Origin: Straminergon stramineum
Lineage: Eukaryota > Streptophyta > Bryopsida > Hypnales > Calliergonaceae
Assembly (NCBI GenBank): GCA_963920665.1
Contig: OY987269.1
Coordinates: 10,108,501 to 10,172,500, forward strand
Direction of reading: 5' to 3'
Length of the DNA: 64,000 nucleotides
Shown here: positions 24,000 through 39,537 of the stretch, piece by piece
How positions within the stretch are numbered: position 1 is the stretch's first letter
Layout of the letters: each line of letters opens with the position of its first letter
Translations under genes and position numbers: made by a program
Notes under the pieces: generated by a model
The model's input: the letters and a program-made list of their open reading frames with translations, nothing else
The model's database searches: none
Told to the model about the DNA's origin: nothing

Positions 24000-24720
24000 G
24001 AAAGCCATATAAGACAAAAGGTTCTTGAAAAAATTAAAATTATAATGTATGGTCCAAAAGTTTATAAGTGCAATGTTGAAACACAAGGAAAAAATTGATG
24101 CCATCATTTGTAGCTCTTGGTGAGACACAAATAAACTCCTTGCAATTGATTTACCATATCCACTCCCTTCATATTTTTTTGATATTGTAAATGAATAGGT
24201 ATAATCGGTATTTCTTTCCTTTCTCCTTTGTGCCAACATTGCAACTTGGAATTAGTGCTTGGAAGAGGATGTGGCCGGCATGGGTTGATAGTAGCAACAT
24301 TGCACTCTTGTCTTTCTAAACTAGACAACAAATTTCTCTAGATTTGTGCATAAGCCAAGTCAATCATTAAATTTTTTTCTTCTTCACTATGAATTTATCC
24401 ACACGTGTTTTGAAGTGTACATTTGATTTGCACTCAAATCCTCAATATCTATGTGCCATGAGCCCCACTTTCTTCAATCCTAAAAATCTTGAAACAAATT
24501 TAAAAAAATTATTGGTTGTTACAATGTAGCCCCACCTTTGAAAATCCTTCATCAAATTCATGACCACTTTTTGGCCCAACTCCCTACGTCCTCTTGCTTT
24601 AGAATTTTTCTCAAAAGCTTTGGCTTAGCCTAAGCCATGATTACCATCACCATATATATTGATTTCCTTTGTACAATATATGTCAAAGTCCCATACGTAT
24701 TTTTGTTCTGCATGTGTTGT
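24000..24720 (-). pseudogene. Decayed piggyBac-type transposase
   Basis: Read on the minus strand from about 24720 the frame gives QKYVWDFDIY, then LGQKVVMNLMKDFQRWGYIV followed by TTNNFF near 24510. A second frame then has YQKNMKGVDMVNQLQGVY and SYK-stop-WHQFF. These match, in order, the piggyBac core: LDF.IYTGK, a helix before .DNFFTS, then YN..MGGVD..DQ and S.KWW. The DNFF aspartate (second of the DDD triad) is Asn here and the DQ aspartate is Asn. At least three in-frame stops and one frame change break the gene, so it is inactive. Known family: DDE_Tnp_1_7, which inserts at TTAA. Its neighbours on both sides are TTAA-bounded MITEs, so a relative of this enzyme is the natural mover of those elements. 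Confidence 0.8.
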
Positions 24721-24793
24721 AAGAACCCCATGTTTTGATACTAAAATGCATTGATTTAAAAGACAAAAATTATTAGATGGGACAATATACTCC

Positions 24794-25066
24794 CATTAGA
24801 GGAGTTTTGGGGGGTCTGGAGGGCTATGTGTTCTCTTGAATTCCCAGACCCTGGGAACTACCCCATAGCAGCTACTTGATGTGGCACATCGACTACCACA
24901 TTACTTCTTCTTTTGGGGGGAATTTCTTTTTCAACTTTCTTTTACATTTTAAAATTTTCAAAAAAATAAAATAAAATTTGACAACGGCCATTCCTGGACT
25001 GCTAGGGGAACAACGCCGGGAATAGGCCCGAAACGGCCCTCCAGACCCCCCCAAACTCCTCTAATG
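24794..25066. mobile_element. 273-base MITE with 31-base inverted repeats
   Basis: The ends CATTAGAGGAGTTT... and ...AAACTCCTCTAATG are inverted copies matching at 30 of 31 positions. The interior is GC-rich compared with the surroundings. It is non-coding and its superfamily is not clear. It lies directly upstream, in transcription sense, of the decayed piggyBac transposase. Confidence 0.8.
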
Positions 25067-25161
25067 TTTATAACAAATCTTGGACTCGATCAACATATGT
25101 GACTTGGGCATTGAGGTGCAAAATTGCAATCAATTTTCAATCAACCAATGCATTTTATGCA

Positions 25162-25260
25162 CACTACAAGAAAAAATAGTGTTCATACCAACATGATAAT
25201 CAACTCATATATATTGGTTTGGACAATAATCAACACATACATGTTGATTCTATTTCTTGA
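25162..25260. mobile_element. Possible CACTA element end
   Basis: CACTACAAGAAAAAAT, the classic plant CACTA terminal word, occurs at about 25164. It is followed by repeated words such as ATCAACTCATATATATTGGT and CAACACATACATGTTGAT, which look like subterminal repeats. No matching inverted end was found downstream, so the element is truncated or interrupted. Confidence 0.4.
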
Positions 25261-25497
25261 TTTGGTCAAATTATTCTAATGCAAAAATTTGCGAGATGGG
25301 ATGCCACATAGGTTAAACCAACCGCAAGAGCAGTGCCACGTCTACAAACTTGCCATGTGAGTAGGGTTGCCACTTCAATACATATAATACACATGGGGCA
25401 CAATGATGAAATGTACTTAATTCTTTTTTTAAGGTATATGCACTTTATAATTTAAGATTAAAGAATTCTATACTATAGTCAAAACATGTAAATATGA

Positions 25498-27321
25498 TTA
25501 ACCCCTAAAGGACCAAGCTGTGTTGTTTGGCAACATAGTGATTTTGGGGAGCTCACTATTAACAAAAAAATTCACTATATTTTTTGAAATTTTTTTGGGA
25601 TGTGGGGACAAGGAGTAACTTGCCGCTCCACAAAAAAGAATTTACAATTGGATGTGCCTATGAATAGTTATGGGGCAAAATGTCATTTTTCATGGACGGA
25701 GGGCAGTATGGGTAGGATAATTAACACTATAGGAAAATTTGCTTAGGAATGCTTGGAACAGCTTGGATAGGGTCTTGGGCAGCCTCTTGCCCAGGTGCAA
25801 ACTAGGACACTTCTTTGACATTTTCTAAATTAATAAATTTGACCTAATGTAGAACAAAGTGGTGGCAGAGAGGTAGATTTTCTAGGGCTTCCTTCAGCCG
25901 AATAGAGAGGTTATTCCTAATTCCAAACTAAAATAAAAACAAAAACGGCCACAAGAGCAATTAAATCAATATCCAATATGTCATTTAACAAATGACCATC
26001 CAAACAAAATTTGTTTATCAATAGAAACAATTAGTTATTTGACATGTTGTAGGATGGAGAGTGGAGAGGTTGTTTTTATAATCAAATCCATTGTCCATCA
26101 TGACTTCTCAAAGGGTATGGGACAATTTGAAGATGAGAGCTTGACCGCTCATTGTCAAAACATAGGAATTATGTTCAAAGTAGCATTTCAGACCTCATTT
26201 TGATATAGTAGAATAACTTATTTAAAAAAACTTTGATCTAAAAAAAGTGGGACAATCAAGCTAAGTTTCATTGCGAAAGAACCGTTTGGGATTTAGAGTC
26301 TCCAATCAAAAGTTATGGACAAATTTTAGAGAGGGGTTGGAAAGGACATTTTCATTGACATAATTCCTATTTTTTTATTTAACTTTGACATGAGTTGATT
26401 TCTTAGTAATTCTTATTTACATATCCTACATGGTTTGTTTTACCTCTTACTACCCCACTTGTATAAGAATCTTCTCTACTCTCCACAAGTCTGTGTAAGC
26501 ATGTTGCTCTAAAAGTGATTGGAGACTATGTCTCGACATTTCTATAATATCAACATTTAATGTAGAATATCCTAAAACTCTACTTCATTGAGCAAGGAAC
26601 ATCTTCAAAATTCCGGGAAAGTGTAAAATCTTTGTAATCAAAGAGAATGTGAAATAGTGTCAGTGAGTTCTGATAAGTTGGGCTTTGCTAACCTTGGCCC
26701 AGCCTCCTCCCTTGCCAAGCCTAATATACCCAACTGCCCCTTCACTTTAGCTTGGCTATAAATTAATCAAGCTTGTGAAAGTTTGATATTTTGTGTGATT
26801 TTTATTTTTATTTTTTCTTCCTCTAAAGCTAGCTGAAATCTAGAACTCTATTGTTCAAATTTTGAATAAGTCATTGTATGTGCAAGCTATAAATTGTTGA
26901 AAAAAGGGCTTTGTATGAGACTTTTTTTGAAGCTAGTTCCCTATCCAAATTTTTTGGTACATGTTCCCCAATTAAAAATATTATAATTTTTTTTGAACAT
27001 GTGACCAACTTTATCGCAAAAATCAAGCAAAAAAGTGAAATTATCTTGTCCAAAAGCTTCCCTAAATCAAAGTTGCCCGAAATTTGGATGCCCCCCCAAA
27101 ATATTTTTTTCAACTTTAAATACTATAATCTCACAAAGTCACAATCTATACAGTCAAAACCTCCCATTTTTTTACTACAATATAATGAAGTAGTCCAATA
27201 CGAGATCTTATGGTTAGATGCAACAATTTTTCATTTTTCATTTTTAGAGAGCCTTTGCCATCAAAATAAACCATTTTCAGTGTTTTTTGGTGAAACATAG
27301 TCAAAGAACTTTAGGGGTTAA
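25498..27321. mobile_element. TTAA MITE, family P2, long copy (1824 bases)
   Basis: It starts TTAACCCCTAAAGGACCAAG and ends CTTTAGGGGTTAA. The right 250 bases are homologous to the right end of 55300-56245 (shared AGATCTTATG and GTGTTTTTTGG words). The middle (about 25730-26780) has no counterpart in shorter copies and may be an insertion or captured sequence. The final TTAA is shared with the family B element that starts here. Confidence 0.65.
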
Positions 27322-27543
27322 AGGGCGGACTGGTGACTGTAGAAATCATCACTTTCAAAATTGGCGGGTGACATCCTCTACTTAAAAAAATCCAAAAATA
27401 TTCATTGGAGGTCAAACTACTGTAGAAGAGCTTCCCTTTCCACCCCTAATTCCAAGGATGAATAGTTGCACTTCAGTCCTATATAAGAGAATTCCTTGTC
27501 ATTCTTTGGACAAGAAACATGTGCCACGTCGTTTATGGGTTAA
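27318..27543. mobile_element. TTAA MITE, family B, uninterrupted copy
   Basis: It aligns throughout with the two halves of 2255-3594 (shared CCCTAATTCCAAGGATGAATA and AGAGAATTCCTTGTCATTC words, allowing single differences). It therefore shows the empty insertion site of the solo LTR. Its outermost left CCC is replaced by the adjoining P2 element. Confidence 0.7.
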
Positions 27544-27671
27544 TAATCATACCTACTTTCAAAAAATGCAAGTCTTTATATTTATGTGGAGAAGGACTCG
27601 AATTTTGTGTGTGCAATGATTGACAAGTTCACTCTACAGTAGGTATGTAGCATCCCTAGGAAAAAATACAC

Positions 27672-28101
27672 TAAGGTAGAAGCATCTAAATGCGACACTT
27701 GTTTTGGATCTCTTGATATGGAGGGTGCGTACAAGAAAAATGATGTACGTGTATTAGGAAATGGTTTAGGAAACCAATAAAATTGGTTTCATATTTTTTC
27801 AAGCTTCTATGAATATTATATGAATTTTTGAAAAGTACTTTGTAGATGCACCTACTGTGGACACTAGACTAACACCAAAGTGGGTACGGAAACACCCAAA
27901 AGCAACACTCTCTAAACTTGGATCAAGTGTGGGTGATTGGAAGAGTGGCAACTTTTTGGAAGCCCACATGTCTACTTTGAAATCCCACATGTCTACTTTG
28001 TAACCCCACTTGTCTACTTTGGGGCCACAAGCATTTGGATTTAGGTTGTTTTTTTAGGTGTTATCAAACGCATTGTGTTACATTTAGGTGCTTCTACCTT
28101 A
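27672..28101. mobile_element. 430-base MITE with 27-base inverted repeats
   Basis: TAAGGTAGAAGCATCTAAAT at the left and the complement of TAAGGTAGAAGCACCTAAAT at the right form inverted ends with three differences over 27 bases. Near its right end, CCCACATGTCTACTTTG is repeated three times with a 21-base period (27962-28021). It ends about 650 bases before the OPR-like start codon. An open frame from 28035 runs out of this element and is therefore not trusted. Confidence 0.7.
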
Positions 28102-28746
28102 TGGATTGGATGAAAGCTCACACTACGATGTCGGTGGTATTCAGGAGAAACAAGAGCATCATCCACAAGCATCCAGAAGCCAACGCAGCATCGCTCTCTC
28201 CCCAGTCACCACAAGAACGAGAACCCCTGTTCACACAGCCATCCGCAACAGCATTGGTGACGCGCCTCTTTACCCGTGGCCACAAATCCCCATCAGCAGT
28301 CGCGCGGACGCAACGACGAGCCCGTTCTGATGCTGCCACGGATTCCGATGCCAAAGGTGTCGGCGCTCATTCAGCCGTTAGTTGGCAGCAGAAAAGTTCA
28401 TCAGTTCATCATCACAAGCTGCAATCGACGCAAGTGAATGCGTGGCTACCGCACAGCAAGCCATTCAGTTCAATTGCTTTGGGGTCCCACCGGCGTCACG
28501 ACTGACCCTACAGTATAATCCTACTGTACAAGACTTCCCCTTCCTCCTCACGATCACTCCTCGTGTTATTTAACTTCATTCCACTTCACTCGTTGTTGCA
28601 CAGAAAAAAAGCGGTGGGAGTTTAATTGCGAGTGGGCTCCGATTGAACGATTGGGAAGCGGTTGCGACGTTTACGAGGTGGGGTGGACAGGCTTTTTTCA
28701 ACTGCGAGTAGACTGAAATTGGGTTTGGCATTGTTGTTTCTTGGAG
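28102..28746. promoter_or_regulatory. Promoter/leader region of the OPR-like gene
   Basis: Composition changes abruptly from AT-rich to CG-rich after 28130, as expected for a plant promoter and leader. Overlapping open frames here (28035-28505, 28088-28330, 28118-28354 in opposite sense) have low-complexity translations and no motif, so I treat them as non-coding. No exact transcription start can be given. Confidence 0.4.
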
Positions 28747-32464
<3,718 letters not shown>

Positions 32465-34914
32465 GAATAGTGAGTACCAACAAACGATAGCTCCCTGTAT
32501 TAGTTTCTCTTTTTTCTGTACATCTGTATAGTGATTTTTTCCAGGAAATGAGGGGGGAGGGAAGGATATTCTTCTTTGTTATTGATGTTGTTACTTTTGG
32601 TGTAACTTAGCACTTGGCAGGCATGAGAATTGAGATGTAACATCTTTGATAAATAGAGGTTTACTGGAGTCCTGAATGGGCACCTCATGTTGTGCAATTT
32701 TATCCCGCTCGTTTGTTTCAAATATCGTGATGTGCACCTCACTTCCTAATGCAAAACATGAGTAATGGTGGAAACCTCTAAAAGCCTCGTTTAATCTGAA
32801 GATTGAACTGATCGACCAATATCATTTCTATGAAGTTTTAATACAATCAAACCTCTAGTGACACTCTGTAATTGCACATTCCATGTTCATCCTCTGAATT
32901 TCATGGGTGCACTTCCAAATGACATGTTGAAGCAACTATGCTATGAGAGACTTTTCAAGTAAGGCCCTTGCTCAAACTTCCTCAAATCTAGCTTCTATCA
33001 TGTGGTGTATTTTTTCTTAAAAAGTCTGCCTCATTGGTCCAGAGCCGCAACAAACTACAAACCTTGCATATTTTGTATTTCTGGGTCATGTCATTTTTTA
33101 ATCTCACATATTTGCTCTTGGATTGTTAGTTGACAACATTTATAATAGAAGTTTTCAATCGTCAATTATTTTGTCATTGTGTCTTCCTATGCTTGGGAAT
33201 ATACTAGGGTTGGATTGGTGGTCGCTATAATTTGGATTACCTTTATGGACCTACCTATGATGCAATGAGTCACAAAATCACTGGACTTTCATCGTTGCGA
33301 GTAGTTGCAATTGGTTGCACTATTTGAATTTGAGAAAAATCACAAATAGGAATTCAAGAAATAAATAAAACCAATAGCTATGCTGGAAGACTACAAGAGG
33401 TCTTGATGTCTCAACCAATCATTCTAATACATATACAAAATGACACACTATAGCGAATTGCAGCACAATATAGCATGGGTTTGCTTTACAAGTAACAACG
33501 TACTCAAACCTCTTTGTAGGTGTATTTATTTTGCCAATACAAGGCCTCTTGTTTGGTGCGGAGACAATAATCCTGACCAGATTTGTAGGTTATATAAAAA
33601 TGATGATTTTACCACCCAAGTAGGTTTAATATCCTAAAACCTCAACAGAGATGACTTCTATACAAATGGTAGACATTAATTGTTATCCTTTCCAAACTCT
33701 CGATCGAGCATGATTGAACAAGGCTTGATCTACAACTGAATCCCTCATGCACAAGAGCTTTGTTTGACTGATAAGCTGCTCGCAAACTCATGAGCTAACG
33801 CTGATTTAGCTTCTCTTAAGAATCACTGGAATTGAAGAAATCAAAGCCCCGCTGCAGAAATGTTGCAGTTGACTAGTAAAGGAATAGTTTAGGCTTGTCA
33901 AAGCTCAACATTTCAGCCACGCAACTCTCGATTTTGGCCAGAATTTTGTACTGCACAAATGCCACAGTTGCAAGGCTATTGCATTTTTTCGGGTCGGGTT
34001 CCACTCTCCAGTTTGGCTTGAATGTGGACAACTGGAACGTGGCTACTTGGCGTTTGCAGATTGGATTATCAGTATGAAGAGCTTGATTTCCATTAGTGGG
34101 CGTCGGAACGGGAGATGACTGGGTGATTGTGATGATTCAATCTTACAAAGGCACAAAGAGGGTGATGAAGCCATATCCTCTCAATTCGAAGCCATTCTCT
34201 GATGATGATTTCGCAAGCTATTAAACTGATTCATTTACTCAATGCGACACCCACTATTGAAAATTCAATCTATTACGAAGATGATAATCTGAAATCCTCC
34301 AGCCGAGGTCTGTCGGTTGGAAGAACTTACTGTCGAGGTTCAGCTGAACCGCATCACCAGTGGACGTTGTAACTGTCGAAAAAAGCGGTTGCAAGCTCTC
34401 CCCACCGCCACCAATCCAAGCCCGCCAGCTGCACTCTCCACCTTTCGCCTCCTTTCATCAATTGCCTTTCGTCTCTCAGCCGGCCGGCTCCACTTCCACT
34501 TCCACGCTCCTTTCACAGGAGAAGAATCCAAATTGTCTATCGATGGAATGTTTGTAAAAACATCCCATAGTCAATGTGCAGAGATGGTAGAATAGAATAG
34601 AATACACGAAAGTACTTTACAGTAGCACAAGAATTTGCAGACAAAAGAGCATTTGTCAAAATTCCATTGGGGACTTCTCCTGTGATTGTATCCTCCATGA
34701 GCTCAATAGGCAATGTCCAGCGATACTAAAATAGGATACACTATGATGCACTAATTAATTTGCATTAAAATTTGCACACAAAGGTCATTTGTCCAATTTC
34801 CATTTGGAATTATTCTCCTGTGCTTGCAACCTCCGGTATCTTAATTCCTCACTCAATTCCGAATTCAGGAAGAATTTGGAAGAATCCATCTCATTCAGAG
34901 CTTGAAGTCCCGTG
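32465..34914. other. Intergenic region; promoter side of the next gene from about 34300
   Basis: The first few hundred bases are the likely 3' untranslated region of the OPR-like gene. The middle is AT-rich with no supported gene. From about 34290 the composition is CG-richer with long pyrimidine tracts (CTTCCACTTCCACG), typical of a plant promoter or leader before the ATG at 34915. Words such as AGGATACAC and CAATGTCCAG around 34540-34745 recur, inverted, in intron 1 of the next gene. Confidence 0.4.
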
Positions 34915-37900
34915 ATGGAGGAGCCTGCGAAAGCTGCGGAAGATTTCCATGATGCTTCCCGGGAGCCTTTGCCAGTTCGAAGTCCTCCTCTTCCGAAAAT
35001 CCAGGTGAAGTCGCAGAACCCCATTTCGAGCAAACCCAGTGCCGTTGTGGGATCCTCTACGAAGTTGATTGAGCGGCTGCGAGGAGGCGCAGGGGTTGTA
35101 AAAACGCCGAGGGAGGCGAACTCTCCCAAGTCTGCTAAGTCTCCCAAGTCTCCCAGGGCTCCCAAGACGCCTGTGCGCTCTCCGAAGACGCCGTCGTTTG
35201 TGCCGAAGGACGTGATCACGCCCGTGTTTCCTGCGTCACCGGAGGACATGGTGGGAGCGCAGACGAGCATGGAGACGGGGCTGACGTACCCGTATAACGT
35301 CTGGGGTCCTATCACCAAGTATGGATACTTGGACGACGTCACACCGACTTGGGTTCAGAGACATCACTTTCAAGGCAAGCATGTGAGTGTCCCACTGGAA
35401 ATTGTCTCAACAGGAGAAATTCGAATATTGGAAATTTTACTAATCACGTCTTTCAATTCTGCGTCCAAATTCCAGCTTTAGTGTATCCTGGTGTATCCTT
35501 TTCTATCATCAATGGACAGTGACTATGAAACTCTAAAAAAAAATTGGATTTCTCCTGTGATTGGCGTGTTGGAGTTTTTCTACGCCTAAGAGCTAGACAG
35601 ACGACATGTGCAGCACCAACATCACAGGAGATATTTAATATGGAAGTTGGCCGAGAAATGTCCTCCGATTCTGTGTTCAAATTCCATTTCTAGTATATCC
35701 TAGTGTATCCTATTCGACCATCACTGGATATTGACTATGGAAATCTTCCAAACTTTCGTAGCTAGAAATTTTGGATTTCTCATGTTTTGGCGTGCTGGAG
35801 TTTCTATGCAACTTTTTCAAATTATTCCGTAGATCATGGACATTTTGGATTGCTCCTGTGAATTGGATCTGGAGGGGGAGTTCCACTGGGATTACAGTGA
35901 GCTCGTCGAAAACTAAGCTTCAGTCTTTGTTTCTCTGGACTGCATTGCTTTCTACTGGCACAAGAAATGGAGGATACGTAGGGTAGCAAGGGATCCATGC
36001 AAACTTCATCGCCATTCTTTTGATCGACTGGAAGGGATTGCGTTCGGGGTGTGAGAGTTGTGGTTCTTTACAAGGAGGTAAATTTTCTCAAATGAGACTT
36101 TGAAATACTCTAAATGAGTATGAGTTGCTCCCGAGAATTTGGGGCTTAGAATCACACCAATGAATTTGATATTCAACATGGAATCGGAAAGGTAGATGAG
36201 AATCTCGGGGTATAGCTAATTTCGTTAAATGGCACAATTCTAGACCCCAGTATTTGCGACATTCATCTGCACAAATCTCTAGAAACTAGGGACTGGTATA
36301 GAATTGACACTAGGCAATGTCTCTTGAGACGTGCCAAAGCCGTGAAAATCTGTCAACTTTTCAAAAAATGGACATTGGATTGAAATTGTGCCCTGACACT
36401 CCTACTATTCTTCATTAAGGGTTGATGAATTGGGTTTCAGCCAGTTTGTAAACCGAGGAAGACTCTGAGGAAACCACGTCAAATACGCATTGAGATGAGT
36501 GAATAGGGGAAGGGGAGAGTGAAATCCGTCCGATAGTCCTACCGAATTGTTACCGAATAGAGCTTCGAAATTGAAGAATTGGTGATTTATATACTCCGTG
36601 ATTGTTTGTAGGACAAACTGGCAAAGAAGAGGATACACGCCCGCCGCTTCAGCCACTTGCGCTACCCGGCATACAAGGAGATCATTGAGCCCGAAGAGAA
36701 GACCTGTGCCTCCTACTTGGATCCCAAGCGGAAGGAGTTTTGGCGTACCGACGTGCCGAATGTCTTGAACAGAGAAATGAAAGCCAAGAAGGATCGATAC
36801 AAGGTTAGTCGTTACCCATTCTAATAAGCTTTCATGGATCACCAAATCCTATATTGATTTCATCCTCCTTAAGCACAAGGGAGTTTTGAGAGTTTACCAT
36901 CATGGTTCAATTGAGATGGAAAACTCCGTGTCATTTCCTCCATGGTAATCTCTAATAACTCCCTTGTGAAGAGTGCAAAGAAAGAATTCGAGAAATAGAA
37001 CCGAATGAACGTGAGGCTGAATTTGCGAGCAGAGGCTTCTAGAGCATCTGGGCAGCGAGGAGGAGTTTCGCAAGAGTGAGTTGCGAAGGGACAGGGAAGA
37101 CAGATGGCAGGCGTTCCTGGACTACGACAAGAATGTGAAGTGGTACCCCGGGTTCCGAAACAATCAGTCAGGGGTGAAGTACAACATCATCACCAAGGTC
37201 CCCACGGACGAATACGAGGAGAAGCGCGTCAACACCGAGAATATGAAAAAAAGGTAAGAAGATGGCTACATTTATAATACATTTATAACGCACCCCAACT
37301 GCATAAATTTCTACTAGAAAATCAGTTCCAGCACACCCATACTGCATAAGCTTGTTGACCGGTAACTCCTTTTAAAGCTCACCCCTATTGCATAAATTAT
37401 TTGGACTCGTAACTCAATTTCAAGATCACCCATACTGCATAAATTCGTTTACAGAAAAGTCATTTTCCAACTTCATAAATTCACTAACAGAAAAGTCATT
37501 TTCCAACTGCGTAAACTAGTTGACAAAAAAACCATTTCCAAACACACACCTACTTCATAAATTTGTTGACTCGTAACCTCGCTTGTAACTCAGTTTCAAG
37601 CTCACCCTGCTGCATAAATCAGTTGACAAGAAACTCAGTTTCAAGCAAATCCATACTGCATATATAAATTTGTTGACTAGAATATCCCTCTTCAAGTCCA
37701 CCCCAAGTTTCCAAATCTGTTTGCCTGGAAACTCATAATTACCCAACACTCCTAAATGGCATGGATGGTTTCAGCTACATGCTAGCGAAGCGCGGCTTGT
37801 ACATTCAGGAGCGGATGAGTGGCGCTCGCCCTTTCGACATCATCAGCTGGCGCAAGATCCCCAAGTGCCGGGAGCTCCCCGAGTGGCCGGAAGACATCGG

Positions 37901-38015
37901 ACCTCCTCCGGGACCCAGACACGACGAGAACATGATTCCTTTGAACGCGTCCAAGGGCGCCTTGTCCTTCGCTCTGCCCTTCGGACCCTTCGGCACCCTC
38001 CCCAGCGGAAGATAA
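34915..38015 (+). CDS. Unrecognised basic Pro/Trp/Tyr-rich protein (369 aa, 4 exons)
   Basis: The exons are 34915-35382, 36612-36803, 37045-37253 and 37775-38015. All introns are GT-AG and the phases join to 369 codons plus stop. Codon use is strongly GC-rich, which marks these as real exons. The N-terminal third is disordered and basic, with SPK/TPK repeats (NSPKSAKSPKSPRAPKTPVR near residues 67-86). A conserved-looking middle follows: PYNVWGPITKYGYLDD, then WVQRHHFQGK. Exon 2 is Arg/Lys-rich (RIHARRFSHLRYPAYKEII) and contains KEFWRTDVPNVLNREM. Exon 3 has WQAFLDYDKNVKWYPGFRNN. The end is GPFGTLPSGR. There are no membrane segments or signal peptide. I do not recognise the family. Short Trp/Tyr/Pro motifs with RWxx-like spacing are common in axonemal microtubule inner proteins, and a sperm-flagellum role would fit a non-seed plant, but this is only a guess. 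Confidence 0.8.
35465..35750. repeat. Imperfect repeat in intron 1 of the unrecognised gene
   Basis: Two units at about 35465-35535 and 35683-35750 share CAAATTCCA, TAGTGTATCCT and ATGGA..TTGACTATG.AA words. Inverted relatives (AGGATACACTA) lie upstream of the gene near 34730. The function is unknown. Confidence 0.5.
36874..36968. repeat. 95-base foldback in intron 2
   Basis: CACAAGGGAGTT (36874-36885) pairs with AACTCCCTTGTG (36957-36968). Just inside, GAGAGTTTACCAT pairs imperfectly with ATGGTAATCTC. This is a small foldback MITE-like hairpin, non-coding. Confidence 0.65.
37285..37745. repeat. Degenerate minisatellite in intron 3
   Basis: The words CCCATACTGCATAAATT, GTTGAC and AACTCAGTTTCAAGCTCA recur about eight times with a period near 50-55 bases. 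The units are diverged and vary in length. The array occupies most of intron 3 of the unrecognised gene. Confidence 0.65.
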
Positions 38016-39537
38016 ATAACAGACTTCAAGTAATCTCTCGCTGAGAGCTAACTAAGGTACAACACTCTTAACTCCTTTACGTAACACCTTCCAATGTTGA
38101 CAAATTCTATATTGTGACAGGATTCCTTGGAAATGGATGTCACCAGTCAAGAACTGAACTCAGTACTCAATACTGTGACTATCACATTCACTGATGGGAC
38201 CTCACTAGAAGAACAAACAATGTGGTAATGTAGAGAATTGTGAAATTTAATGTTGTTTCTAGGACAGCAAATGTGATGTCACTGAATTAGTAGCAGCAAA
38301 TGAAATTAATTAGTAGCAACAAGTACGCAAGGCATCTATGGTAGGGAGTTCAAGTAGGTCTGGCATCTACAAGCCTAGTTGCTGCATTGGGGCTGCAAAT
38401 AGGCCTAACATCTCAGGTAGTCACACTCTGAGGAGTTGGTACACAACATTGGAGAATGATCTGCTACCCTATACCGCATTAAGTTAGGGAGTGGAGACCA
38501 TTGGAGTAAGCCTTGCATTGCTTATAGATCTGGGTTTTCTAAGAGGAGTCAGATTTCAGTTGCTGCGACATAACCTGATTTTTTAAAACACACGAGTATG
38601 ACATTGCATTTTTAAAACAGTTTCATTTTCAATTGCCTTCTTAATGTGACAATTGCATGTTAATTCCATGGTATGACACCTCTCCAATATGACCATTATG
38701 ACAAGAGTAAAAGGTAAGGTAGAATAGCCTATGACCACCCAAATTTGCAATCTAGATATTGTATACAATGTGCTTATTGTTTGTATTTTCAGAGAAAGAA
38801 TTAGTTGAATTGAGTGAAATACAAGAAGAATCATGTCAATGTGATGAGAATTGAAATTAATATGAATTTTCTAACACGTTCATTGCAAAATATAAAATTG
38901 TTAGTAGGTGGGGGTATGGGTCATGACCATCTTAAAAAGTTTCAAAATGAGTGACCCAGCTACCACCCTAATCCTATTTGATGTGTGTTTTAAAAGTACA
39001 AGTTTAACATTCTAAAAGCATCACTTTTATTGGTTGAAGCTACAACTGATGATGATAAGTATTTATTTACAATTAAGCCTACGGAAACCAACATTTATTG
39101 AACTACATCTTCATCAACCTTAAACCATCCATAAATATATGTGAACTTAATGATGTCATTCTTTAACAATAGCACCCAATTACTTGTTTAAAGAAAATGA
39201 CTTACACTATTTGCAAAAATGGTAGGAGACTAATGCAAATGGAAGGGGCATGTAGATGTTGACTAAAGGCATTGGGTTGATTGATTATAGTCATTATAAG
39301 GAGGTGTTAAAGTGTATCTGTACCCACAGGTGACACTAATTGCATCTGAGCATACTTAGGGGGGACTTTTGTGTAATAAGTCAAATTTGGGAGAAGAGAC
39401 AAAATGTTTTCTAAAACTCCAATTGGAAGTGTGCAACATTTGCAAGAGGGGAATGTGAATAGTTGACTAACAAAATTATAGGAAGTGGCCCATGAAAAGT
39501 AGAAGAGGCAAGTTTCCAACCTTCAAGAAATCTATTT
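38016..39537. other. 3' flank and AT-rich intergenic sequence
   Basis: The part next to 38015 is presumably 3' untranslated region. No further gene, RNA or element was recognised. Confidence 0.4.

Noticed and set aside
26911..27300. 129-codon plus-strand ORF with Phe/Ile/Lys-rich sequence
   Set aside because: It lies inside a TTAA MITE and has AT-driven composition. The minus-strand frame over the same bases is also open.
28035..28505. 156-codon plus-strand ORF upstream of the OPR-like gene
   Set aside because: Its first codons lie in the right end of a MITE (27672-28101), its translation has no motif, and other frames here are equally open; this is promoter or leader DNA.
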